Source: a virus
Length of the DNA: 20,884 nucleotides
Direction: 5' to 3' (one strand)
Virus record (IMG/VR): IMGVR_UViG_3300032820_000151
Span: 1 to 20,884 of that record
Positions 7,772 through 15,103 of this stretch are shown here, piece by piece. A program made the position numbers and the translations under genes. The notes beneath the pieces were generated by a model. It was not told where the DNA came from. It ran no database searches and worked only from the letters and a program-made list of their open reading frames with translations. Each line of letters begins with the position of its first letter. Position 1 is the stretch's first letter.

Positions 7772-7779
7772 AAAAGGAG
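7772..7779 (+). promoter_or_regulatory. strong ribosome binding site
   Basis: AAAAGGAG, nine bases before the ATG at 7789, in one of the few real intergenic gaps (23 bases). It is among the strongest in the window, consistent with the 7789 gene being the first gene of a transcript from the promoter-like site just upstream. Confidence 0.6.
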
Positions 7780-7788
7780 AAATAAATA

Positions 7789-8046
7789 ATGACTCAAGAA
7801 GAAAATAATAATAATATCATTAATATTAATGGGACTGATTATTCTCAAGATGATCTTAGTCAAGAGCAGAAATACATGATTGCTCAAGTCAGGGATTTGC
7901 AAATGAAAGCAGCCCAGACCAAGTTTCAGCTTGATCAAATCCAAGTATCGCTAGATCATTTTACTAATAAGGTAATTGAAAGTATTGAAGATAAGGAGCA
8001 AGATTCTTCTCCTGCTGAGATTGTTCAGAAACAATTGGTGAATTAA
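7789..8046 (+). CDS. small coiled-coil phage protein
   Basis: An 85-residue protein. The opening I-I-N-I-N-G-T-D-Y-S-Q-D-D-L-S followed by one long helix (about residues 27-65, QKYMIAQVRDLQMKAAQTKF and on) fits the small phage family with 'I.INGKEY..DDLS.E......I..(L).....L..' (DUF6447-like, recalled and not searched). These are short coiled-coil proteins of unknown role, often beside the small protein type seen at 7391-7765. The run of Asn after the start comes from an A+T-rich tract and is probably disordered. Confidence 0.75.
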   Translation: MTQEENNNNIININGTDYSQDDLSQEQKYMIAQVRDLQMKAAQTKFQLDQIQVSLDHFTNKVIESIEDKEQDSSPAEIVQKQLVN

Positions 8047-8055
8047 TAGTTAGCT

Positions 8056-8748
8056 ATGGGTACTGGCGCAATATTTTTATTTGGAGTTACTGGAGGTGGT
8101 TCAGGAGGAACATCAGCAACTAATCTTATAATTGATGCTGATGTTCAAGATTATAATGTTTTAACTACTTCTACTGCTTTAGGATATGATAATTCTTCTG
8201 GTGCAAACATTACTATTACAGTAACTATCGACTCTGGTGTTAATGTAACTGCAAGTGCATTAGGTGGAACTGCATTTACTACTGGCGCTTTGAATGCAAA
8301 TACTACAGTTAGAATTATTAATAACGGTAATATTCAAGGTAATAACGGTGCTAGTGGTGCCGCAGGGTCAACTGGTGGTTCTGGTGGTAAAGGAATTTTC
8401 TTTAATACTCTTACCGGTGGAACAGCTACCCATAGTTTAGAAAACAACGGCACTGTCTCTGGAGGAGGCGGTGGAGGCGGTGGTGGAGGTAGAAGAGAAA
8501 CATGTGAGGATGATGGTGACGGGGGGCAAGAGTGTGGTTCTCCAGTTGCAGAAGGTAATAGTGGTGCTGTTGGAGCTTTAGGGGAAAGCGGTCAACCGGG
8601 TGCTAATCCTTCTGCTCAAGGTATTTGTGCTTGTCCTCTAAGTCCTTCTGCTGGTTCCGGTGGTTCTGGTGGTGATTCTATAGACAAGAATGGTCGTACA
8701 GTTTCTCAATCTGGTACAGGCACATATAATGGAACTCAAAGAGCATGA
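8056..8748 (+). CDS. glycine-rich adhesin-like tail protein
   Basis: A 230-residue Gly/Ser/Asn/Thr-rich protein. Residues ~20-110 are beta-rich with Thr/Ile alternation, then come glycine-rich stretches (NNGNIQGNNGASGAAGSTGG), a run of ten glycines at 136-145 (bases 8461-8490) and more Gly-rich segments. The 'N-G-x-I/V-x-G-G-G-G-G' layout is shared with glycine-rich tips of phage host-recognition proteins, such as T-even gp38-type adhesins and lambda-like tail tips. Just after the Gly run is a charged, cysteine-containing insert (Cys150, Cys160 and a C-x-C near 194-196). No clear ribosome site is seen, and TAG at 8047-8049 fixes this ATG as the first in frame. A receptor-binding role is inferred. 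Confidence 0.65.
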   Translation: MGTGAIFLFGVTGGGSGGTSATNLIIDADVQDYNVLTTSTALGYDNSSGANITITVTIDSGVNVTASALGGTAFTTGALNANTTVRIINNGNIQGNNGASGAAGSTGGSGGKGIFFNTLTGGTATHSLENNGTVSGGGGGGGGGGRRETCEDDGDGGQECGSPVAEGNSGAVGALGESGQPGANPSAQGICACPLSPSAGSGGSGGDSIDKNGRTVSQSGTGTYNGTQRA

Positions 8749-9587
8749 GGGTATTAGTACCTTATAGTGGTTTAGGAACCAATAGTACTTATGGAATGTA
8801 TCGTTGGTTAACAGAAACAGACTATGAAGTAGTAGCTATGTTTTTAGATGTATATTATTCTTCAGATGAATATACTGCTTTTGAAAGAGAACATTTTTAC
8901 AGAGGAGTTAAATGGTTTAAAGATAATATAAGAGATTTTAAAACTATAGAAAAAAAATGTGAACAAGTATATCCTGATTCCTATGAGCCAGTAAGAGAAA
9001 ATTTTACTTTAAATATGGAAACAGGTTCTTATAAAAATATGAGAAAGGTTTATATAGATACTGCTAAAGAATATAAAGTTGATTTTTTAAGTAGTGGTAA
9101 ATCAGGAGAAGACTCAAATGGTTCTTTGAGCAAAGCTGTTAGTATTTCAAAAGGATCAGGTTATGATTATATCCATCCTTCTTGGTCTTTAACAGAACCA
9201 GTTACTTTAGAGAATAGAGATCAAGCGATAAAAGAAATGTCTGCTAAATGGAGTCAACGAGAAAAGTTACCGCAAGAACTAAGAAATATTATTACTGATT
9301 GTACTTGTAAAGGTGATAAAGGGATATGTTATTTTTGTTTGGATTTACTTTTAAATGAAGTTCGACCAGAAACAGGACAAGAGCTTGATGATGTTATACT
9401 AGAAAAATTATGTGCAGGAAAATTTAGACACTTAGCTGATCCAAAAACTTTTAGACTAGACCGGCGAACAAAAACATATTTTATGTTATTAGGTTATGAT
9501 ACGGAACAGTGGTGTAATGATCCAGTTGTGGAAAAAGAATTAAGTGATAAAGCTAAAGATATGTATGCAAAGGCAGGTAATATATGA
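8745..9587 (+). CDS. QueC-like PP-loop protein with degenerate ATP-binding loop
   Basis: A 280-residue protein. The N-terminal V-L-V-P-Y-S-G-L-G-T-N-S-T-Y aligns with the PP-loop 'SGGxDST' of QueC/ExsB-type ATP pyrophosphatases, but with one extra residue and Asn13 where the signature Asp should be. Later features also fit: a strand-loop at D113-F-L-S-S-G-K-S-G-E-D-S-N125 and a C-terminal cysteine cluster Cys186, Cys188, Cys195, Cys198, resembling the QueC zinc site. QueC makes preQ0, used for tRNA queuosine and, in some phages, for 7-deazaguanine DNA modification. No QueD, QueE, FolE or transglycosylase partner is in this window. The start overlaps the previous stop (ATGA) and its own stop overlaps the next start. 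It may be inactive as QueC or have a changed reaction. Other PP-loop enzymes remain possible. Confidence 0.6.
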   Translation: MRVLVPYSGLGTNSTYGMYRWLTETDYEVVAMFLDVYYSSDEYTAFEREHFYRGVKWFKDNIRDFKTIEKKCEQVYPDSYEPVRENFTLNMETGSYKNMRKVYIDTAKEYKVDFLSSGKSGEDSNGSLSKAVSISKGSGYDYIHPSWSLTEPVTLENRDQAIKEMSAKWSQREKLPQELRNIITDCTCKGDKGICYFCLDLLLNEVRPETGQELDDVILEKLCAGKFRHLADPKTFRLDRRTKTYFMLLGYDTEQWCNDPVVEKELSDKAKDMYAKAGNI

Positions 9588-9979
9588 TAAAGAAAATATT
9601 ATTCTTAACAACATTTATCTTTTGTGTTGTCTTCTTTAATACAGAAGCTAAAGCACAAGATGTAGTTTGGAAGGTTGGAGACTTAATTTATACAATTGTT
9701 TTATGTAGAGAAGAAGAGGATATTTTAGAGGTAGCTTATGCTGATTCTAAATCTGAAATTTCTTTTAGAAATATTTTAAATATAAAGTTTAATAACGCAA
9801 GTTGTTTTGGTTTACAACCCCCTATAAGATTACAAGTAAAAAAAATTCTTGGAGAATATGTAGATCATAGAAATATAGGTACAATTATTATTGGCGCAAG
9901 CAGTATAGAAACTAATGAAATGGTTGGTTATTTAATTGTAGCTGGAAGACAGCTAACGGATAAAGAAAATTCTCATTAA
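9584..9979 (+). CDS. small exported (periplasmic) protein, unknown function
   Basis: A 131-residue protein with a textbook type I signal peptide: M-I-K-K, a hydrophobic core (ILFLTTFIFCVVFF), then A-K-A before Gln25, so cleavage after Ala24 is likely. The mature part is beta-rich, starts DVVWKVGDLIYTIVL and has two cysteines (Cys41, Cys74) that could form a disulfide in the periplasm. It has no second membrane helix, no lipobox and no enzyme motif. Its ATG overlaps the stop of the QueC-like gene (ATGA), so the two are probably translated together. Exported phage proteins of this size can act in superinfection exclusion, envelope alteration or lysis, but nothing here selects one. Confidence 0.72.
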   Translation: MIKKILFLTTFIFCVVFFNTEAKAQDVVWKVGDLIYTIVLCREEEDILEVAYADSKSEISFRNILNIKFNNASCFGLQPPIRLQVKKILGEYVDHRNIGTIIIGASSIETNEMVGYLIVAGRQLTDKENSH

Positions 9980-9992
9980 TAAGGAATAGAAA

Positions 9993-10931
9993 ATGGCAAG
10001 TACTTATACCACAAATATTAGATTGAATAAGCAGGGAGATGGCGATAACCCGAATAGTTGGGGTACTATCCTCAATACACAGGTTATTGATATGGTTGAC
10101 GAAGCTATCACTGCTTATACAACAGTTACATGTAGCTCTGGTAATATAACATTAACTGTAGCTAATGGTACAACTGATCAGGCAAGGTCAGCAATTCTTG
10201 AATTTGTAGGAACCTGTTCTCAAGCAACTAATGTTATTATTCCTGATAAAGATAAGTTTTATGTTATTAATGATAAAACAACTAGACAGAATGATGCTGT
10301 ATTAAAAATTAAAACTGGTAGTGGTGATGGAAAAACGGTAGCTGCTGGAGAGCAATCAGTTGTATTCTGTAATAGTGTTACAGTGTATGGCTTAAATACT
10401 GCTGGTTTTGAGTTAGATTCTACATATGCTCGTTTAGCAGCCGCCAACACCTTTGCTGCTGCTAATACATTCTCAACATCGGCAACATTTACAACAAGTG
10501 TAAAAGCTGCTCATGTTAGCGCAACTAATATCCGTAGTACAAATGAGGTAGCAGCCGCTTCTGTTTCTGTAGACACTGCTTATGCTGTAAATAATACAGC
10601 CGTAAGAAATGTAAATACGGTAACTACACTTACGGATTCAACTACACTAACCTGTGATTTGGATGTAGCTCAAAATTTTTATATGACTATAGGAGGTAAT
10701 AGAACTCTTCTAATGACTAATCCTACAGTTGGACAAACGGGTTATATTTATGTTATTCAAGATGGAACGGGAAGTAGAACTTTAACATATCCGACAACAT
10801 GGAAATACAGCGGTGGTACAGCCCCAACTCTTTCAACTGATGCAAATGCCGTAGACGTATTGGTTTATAATGTAAGGGCGGCAACAGCTATTGATGTAAT
10901 TTTTGCAGGAAATTTTAAGGCAGCAAGCTAA
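9993..10931 (+). CDS. second tail-fibre-like protein
   Basis: A 312-residue beta-rich protein. The opening TTNIRLNKQGDGDNPNSWGT and then N-T-Q-V-I-D-M-V-D-E-A-I is, as I recall, a very common start of fibre-like proteins in phages from aquatic metagenomes. Residues ~145-200 are a repetitive Ala/Thr/Ser shaft (FAAANTFSTSATFTTSVK). The C-terminal part, with T-I-G-G-N-R-T-L, G-Y-I-Y-V-I-Q-D-G-T-G-S-R-T-L-T-Y and G-G-T-A-P-T-L-S, is a beta domain also seen at the end of phage fibres. AAGGA at 9981-9985 lies eight bases upstream of the ATG. It directly precedes the gp10-like gene, so it may be the fibre or spike attached to the tail hub. Confidence 0.75.
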   Translation: MASTYTTNIRLNKQGDGDNPNSWGTILNTQVIDMVDEAITAYTTVTCSSGNITLTVANGTTDQARSAILEFVGTCSQATNVIIPDKDKFYVINDKTTRQNDAVLKIKTGSGDGKTVAAGEQSVVFCNSVTVYGLNTAGFELDSTYARLAAANTFAAANTFSTSATFTTSVKAAHVSATNIRSTNEVAAASVSVDTAYAVNNTAVRNVNTVTTLTDSTTLTCDLDVAQNFYMTIGGNRTLLMTNPTVGQTGYIYVIQDGTGSRTLTYPTTWKYSGGTAPTLSTDANAVDVLVYNVRAATAIDVIFAGNFKAAS

Positions 10932-12779
10932 ATGTCCACAGAATCTAGACTTATTAAGTTAAACTTTAAGCCCGGTATTAACCGAGAATCTACAGAGTAT
11001 GCTGAAGAAGGTTCTTGGTATAATGGTGATAAAGTTAGGTTTAGGCAGGGTCGTCCTGAAAATTTAAGAGGATACTCTAAAAGAGTATCTACTGCTTTTG
11101 ATGGGACGGCTGTAGATTTAATTGCATGGACTAATAATGAAACTTATAAGTTTGCTGCTTGGGGTACAGATAAAAAATTATACGAATATAATAGTAATAT
11201 TGTTGCTGATATTACACCAATTAAATCTAAAGCATTTAATACTTCAGCCGTTGTAACGGTTGATGGAACTAATAATGGTTTTTATACAGTTAATACCGAA
11301 ACAACCATTATTACTTCTATCTCAGCACATGGTGCAGAAACTGGAGACTTTGTAACCTTTACCTCTTCTACAACAGCAATTGGAGGTAATCAAGATTTAA
11401 CCGGGAAAACTTTTCCTGTATCTGTTATTAATGTAAATAGATTTCATTTCCAAGTTACTGTAGCTTGTAATGCTACTCAAAATAAAGTAGGTACAGCAAC
11501 ATGTAAATATCTTTTACCAACCAGTTCAGATGTTAATATGCCGGGTCTTGGTTATGGTGCGTCAACCTACAATGCTGGTGCAGAAACACCGGGAGAGCGT
11601 GGATGGAATGAACCAACCGATAGTTCAACCATTGTTAATAGAGCTACCCAATGGTCTTTAGATAATTATGGTGAAGATTTAGTTGCCTGTCGAAGAGGTG
11701 GTCGTATTTATTATTGGAATAATACAGTTCAAGATGATGCTCCAAGGGCAGGATTTGTTACTGCTTCTCCGACAGTTAATAATTATATCTTAGTGTCACC
11801 TAATGATAGACATTTAATAGCTTTTGGGTCTACTGAATTTGGAACAGGTAACTATAATCCAATGTTAGTTCGTTGGTCTGATCAAAATAATTATAATAAC
11901 TTCACACCTTCTATTGCTACAACATCTGGTGAAAATATTTTAACAGATGGTACTGAAATTAGAGGTGCTATACGAGCTAGAAATGCTATTAATATTTGGA
12001 CAGATAATGCTTTATGGCTTATGACTTTTGTTGGTCCTCCGTTTGTTTTTAAATTTCAACAACAGGGAAGTAACTGTGGTTTAATAGGTAATCATGCAGC
12101 AGTTGCTTTTAATAGCATGTCTTTCTGGATGGGTGATGATAACTTCTATGTATTTGATGGAACGGTTAAAGTTATAGACTGCACTGTAAGACGTTATGTT
12201 TTTGATGACTTTAATATAGAAGAAGGCGGTAAAGTATACGCAGCTACCAATTCAGAATTTAATGAAATTATTTGGTTATACCCTTCTGCAAACTCTACAC
12301 ATTGTGATAAATATGTTATTTTTAATCCAATTGAAAGAACATGGACTATTGGTAATAATGATTGGACAACTTTTGCAGATAAAGAAGTTTTTGGAAATAC
12401 TTTAACAACAAGTAATACATCATTTTTATATGATAACGAACCTCCTGATTTATATACAGCCGATGGTGAAGCCCAAGTTTCATTTATAGAATCAGCACCA
12501 TTTGATATTGAGGATGGTAATGATATGTTATTTGTTGATAGGTTGATACCTGACTTTACTTTGGTTGGAGGAAACTTAGGATTCACAGTTAAAGCTCAAA
12601 ATTTTCCTGTAAATGATGTTGTAACAAAAGGACCATTTACAATCACACCGACTACAAAGAAGGTTGATTTAAGGGCAAGAGGAAGGCAAGCACTCGTTAG
12701 GGTATCTTCTGGTGAACAGGGAACTGAGTGGCGGTATGGCTCTTTGAGGCTTTCTTTACAAGAGGACGGACGTAGATAA
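10932..12779 (+). CDS. P22 gp10-like packaged-DNA stabilisation protein (tail hub)
   Basis: A 615-residue protein. Its start LIKLNFKPGINRESTEYAEE, then G-S-W-Y-N-G-D-K-V-R-F-R-Q-G-R-P-E-N-L-R-G-Y, is the signature opening of the P22 gp10 (Phage_stabilise) family. Many aromatic, beta-propeller-like repeats follow (NIWTDNALWLMTFVG, SMSFWMGDDNFYVFDGT, ERTWTIGNNDWTTF), which fits the family. The end is a basic 'RARGRQALVRVSSGEQGTEW' beta segment. P22 gp10 (472 residues) forms the hexameric hub that attaches under gp4 and helps retain packaged DNA; this one is longer. It begins right after the previous stop, with weak AAGG upstream, and its stop overlaps the next ATG (TAATG). Confidence 0.78.
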   Translation: MSTESRLIKLNFKPGINRESTEYAEEGSWYNGDKVRFRQGRPENLRGYSKRVSTAFDGTAVDLIAWTNNETYKFAAWGTDKKLYEYNSNIVADITPIKSKAFNTSAVVTVDGTNNGFYTVNTETTIITSISAHGAETGDFVTFTSSTTAIGGNQDLTGKTFPVSVINVNRFHFQVTVACNATQNKVGTATCKYLLPTSSDVNMPGLGYGASTYNAGAETPGERGWNEPTDSSTIVNRATQWSLDNYGEDLVACRRGGRIYYWNNTVQDDAPRAGFVTASPTVNNYILVSPNDRHLIAFGSTEFGTGNYNPMLVRWSDQNNYNNFTPSIATTSGENILTDGTEIRGAIRARNAINIWTDNALWLMTFVGPPFVFKFQQQGSNCGLIGNHAAVAFNSMSFWMGDDNFYVFDGTVKVIDCTVRRYVFDDFNIEEGGKVYAATNSEFNEIIWLYPSANSTHCDKYVIFNPIERTWTIGNNDWTTFADKEVFGNTLTTSNTSFLYDNEPPDLYTADGEAQVSFIESAPFDIEDGNDMLFVDRLIPDFTLVGGNLGFTVKAQNFPVNDVVTKGPFTITPTTKKVDLRARGRQALVRVSSGEQGTEWRYGSLRLSLQEDGRR

Positions 12780-13060
12780 TGGCTAGATATCCTGAATTAT
12801 CTTCGTTCGTCCAACTTGATTCAGAAGAATTAAAAAATGTTTATGAGATGTTTCAACAGTGGGTATCTGAATTAATTTTAGAATTAGATACAAGAGATAT
12901 ACAGGTAGATGCCACACCATCTACAAATATTTATAGTGTTGTAACAATAACAGATATAGGTAGACCTAACGCAGGAGATGTAGCTTATGTAGCTAGTACA
13001 GGAAAGTTTAAAGGTTATGTTAGTGTGGGTGGTACAACAGCTTGGCAAGATTTAAATTAG
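12779..13060 (+). CDS. small phage protein after the gp10-like gene
   Basis: A 93-residue protein. The N-terminal half is a helix (SEELKNVYEMFQQWVSELIL, then ELDTRDIQ). The C-terminal half is a small beta unit with G-R-P-N-A-G-D-V-A-Y-V-A-S-T-G-K-F-K-G-Y and a final T-A-W-Q-D-L-N, a layout seen in many small phage tail proteins. It starts at the TAATG overlap with the gp10-like gene, so the two are coupled. In P22 the tail needle gp26 follows gp10, but gp26 is 233 residues and a long coiled coil, so this is at best a positional counterpart. Confidence 0.72.
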   Translation: MARYPELSSFVQLDSEELKNVYEMFQQWVSELILELDTRDIQVDATPSTNIYSVVTITDIGRPNAGDVAYVASTGKFKGYVSVGGTTAWQDLN

Positions 13061-13069
13061 GATAAAGGT

Positions 13070-15103
13070 ATGAGAAACACAAAGAATACATTTGATCTAT
13101 CTTTAGATATCCCTCTTTACGGAAATATTAATAAATTAAATTTCTGTAATGAATATGAATTAAACCATTATTGTTTCGCAGAAGGTGACGCTGACGCTGA
13201 AGAAGGTGATCTAGGTGCAGAGTTTGCTGCTGAAGCTGAATTTGGTGATTTTGGTGGCGTTCTTGCCGGTGATCCCGGTAATCCCGGTGATCCCGCTGAA
13301 TTTAGTGGATTTAGTGGCGGCTACTATGGCGGTTATGATTCAGGTGATGAAGGAGGTGGTTGGGGACCAGACGACTCTTTTGTGGGACCGCCGGGTACTA
13401 TGGATGATGCTGCATTGGCGAATGCGACAATGGCGGCAGTTCTAGGCGATCCTGAATTTGATGACGAGGATGATTTGGGAACTACGAATGCTGCGACCGC
13501 TGCCGCTATAGCCGCAATGGATGCAGAGGCGCAAGCCTATAACAGAGGAGTAGCGCAGGAAATGGGATACACTGGCCCATTTCCAGATATGGGACAGTTT
13601 GTTCCAGCCTTGACTCCAGGAGTGGATACGGTTTTGGTAAATGTTACTCCACCGGGTGACCAATTTGGCTATCATGGTCCTGGTGAATATGCTATTTTAC
13701 CGGCTGATATAGCAGCATATCAAGGCAATTTTGCTAATATGCCCGCTATGGAAACATTAGCAATGCATATGGCTATTCCTGAACCCGGCAAGACCCCATT
13801 TGATAATACTTATCAAGCCGCCTACAATAGAGCTACAGAAGCATATGATCCCGGTGCCACCGCTAGAGGAGCCGAGTTCATGGGATTCGAGATTGGTCCT
13901 AGAGGATGGGCTGCTGATCAGGCCGGTACACCGGCTGGTTTTGATCCCGGTGGATTCTTTACGGGGTTGGCAGGACTTCTTACTGGCAGTCCTTTTGTTG
14001 CACCAGCACTGGATACTCTGTTAGGTAGAGGAGGTACAAACTGGGCCGGATGGGGTAATTTAGCAGAAACCTTGACAGGTTGGGATGCTAACCAAACCTT
14101 TGCAAATTTATCAGATGCTGGGCAAACTGCTGTGGACGCTGCATTGGAAGCGCTTGGATATGAGCCTGATGAGGTGCCCCCAGCAGTAGCTCAAGCTATA
14201 GCTAATTCCTTGGCGGCGACGACAATTAGCCATGTAGGCAAAGGACCAGAAGGGAGTTTTGAAGGGTTCAAAGAGGGCGGCTTAATTAGTTTAGCAGAAG
14301 GTGGTGTTCCTGATGATAACAGAATAAGCTACGTCAGACAGAATATTGATACTTCTGCTGGTCGTCCTGCTGACAATTGGTTTGATAGATTAGATAAAAA
14401 TACACAAGATTATTTAAAAGGTGCAAAAGGTTATGATGAGTGGGCTACGGTTCATGGTCTTGAAACTTTAGATATGGATTGGGATGATTTTATTGAAGGA
14501 GGTGCGGCTGCTCTTGATCCGATGGATTGGGGTGAATATGGATTATCGGACCAAAACCCTGCAAGTGACCCATTGACAGGTCTTGTATATGGTAGAGGTA
14601 ATGTAGGAGATATTAGAAAGTATAATATAATAGATCAACTTGTTTCAGATGTTGGAGTAGCTAGACCTGATATGACTTGGGATCAGTGGGGCGATCTCGA
14701 CAGCGGTTTACAGGGTATTGGTAAACCTTCGATAGAATATAGAAAGTGGCTCCGAAATAAAACGGGTTTCCCTGCTGGGCTTGAAGAATCGGATTTTAGG
14801 GAAGAAATGTCACCTATACCGTCTAGAAATATTAACTATAGAGTAGGATCAGTTAATGAACAATATAATGCTCAAGAGGGTGGAGGTATTAGAGACTTAA
14901 TTGAAAGTCAAATGACTTTAGTTGATGTACTCAATACTGGACAAGCTATACCGCCTAATATGGGAACACAACAAACCCAAGGTAGCATGAATGTTGCTCA
15001 ACCTACAGCACCTAATCAACAGAATGTTTATACTCAAAGTACACAACCACAATCTTTTTATGCTCAACCACAACAGGTAAAGAATTATGGCAATTTATAT
15101 TGA
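13070..15103 (+). CDS. large acidic virion protein candidate
   Basis: A 677-residue protein of unknown family. Residues ~38-115 are rich in Asp, Glu, Gly and Phe with a short G-D-P-G-N-P-G-D-P stretch, so mostly disordered and strongly acidic. Residues 115-150 are Ala-rich. Residue 403-412 is GGLISLAEGG, repeated almost exactly in the next gene. The last 50 residues are Gln/Asn/Thr/Pro-rich (QPTAPNQQNVYTQSTQPQ). No signal peptide or catalytic motif is visible. G+C is higher in the first ~1.1 kb than in flanking genes. The end overlaps the next gene by 17 bases. By position (after gp10-like) it is a candidate internal or ejection protein. Confidence 0.75.
   Translation: MRNTKNTFDLSLDIPLYGNINKLNFCNEYELNHYCFAEGDADAEEGDLGAEFAAEAEFGDFGGVLAGDPGNPGDPAEFSGFSGGYYGGYDSGDEGGGWGPDDSFVGPPGTMDDAALANATMAAVLGDPEFDDEDDLGTTNAATAAAIAAMDAEAQAYNRGVAQEMGYTGPFPDMGQFVPALTPGVDTVLVNVTPPGDQFGYHGPGEYAILPADIAAYQGNFANMPAMETLAMHMAIPEPGKTPFDNTYQAAYNRATEAYDPGATARGAEFMGFEIGPRGWAADQAGTPAGFDPGGFFTGLAGLLTGSPFVAPALDTLLGRGGTNWAGWGNLAETLTGWDANQTFANLSDAGQTAVDAALEALGYEPDEVPPAVAQAIANSLAATTISHVGKGPEGSFEGFKEGGLISLAEGGVPDDNRISYVRQNIDTSAGRPADNWFDRLDKNTQDYLKGAKGYDEWATVHGLETLDMDWDDFIEGGAAALDPMDWGEYGLSDQNPASDPLTGLVYGRGNVGDIRKYNIIDQLVSDVGVARPDMTWDQWGDLDSGLQGIGKPSIEYRKWLRNKTGFPAGLEESDFREEMSPIPSRNINYRVGSVNEQYNAQEGGGIRDLIESQMTLVDVLNTGQAIPPNMGTQQTQGSMNVAQPTAPNQQNVYTQSTQPQSFYAQPQQVKNYGNLY

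Noticed and set aside
9960-9995. Possible terminator between the exported-protein gene and the second fibre gene
   Set aside because: No G+C-rich hairpin or T-run; only 13 bases separate the genes and they hold a normal ribosome site.
12194-12586. A 130-residue minus-strand open frame
   Set aside because: It lies wholly inside the gp10-like gene, whose own protein has a clear family signature; no supported start.
13215-13445. A + strand frame inside the acidic gene
   Set aside because: Low-complexity Val/Ile/Met product from shifted reading of Gly/Asp codons; no ribosome site.
13923-13938. CCGGTACACCGGCTGG, an inverted-repeat-like 16-mer that recurs exactly at 18840-18855
   Set aside because: Both copies code Gly-Thr-Pro-Ala-Gly in coding sequence with a weak two-base-loop hairpin; more likely shared codon use than a regulatory site or recombination signal.
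14573-14601. A TTGACA hexamer considered as a second promoter
   Set aside because: No acceptable -10 hexamer at 16-18 bases; looks like coding coincidence.
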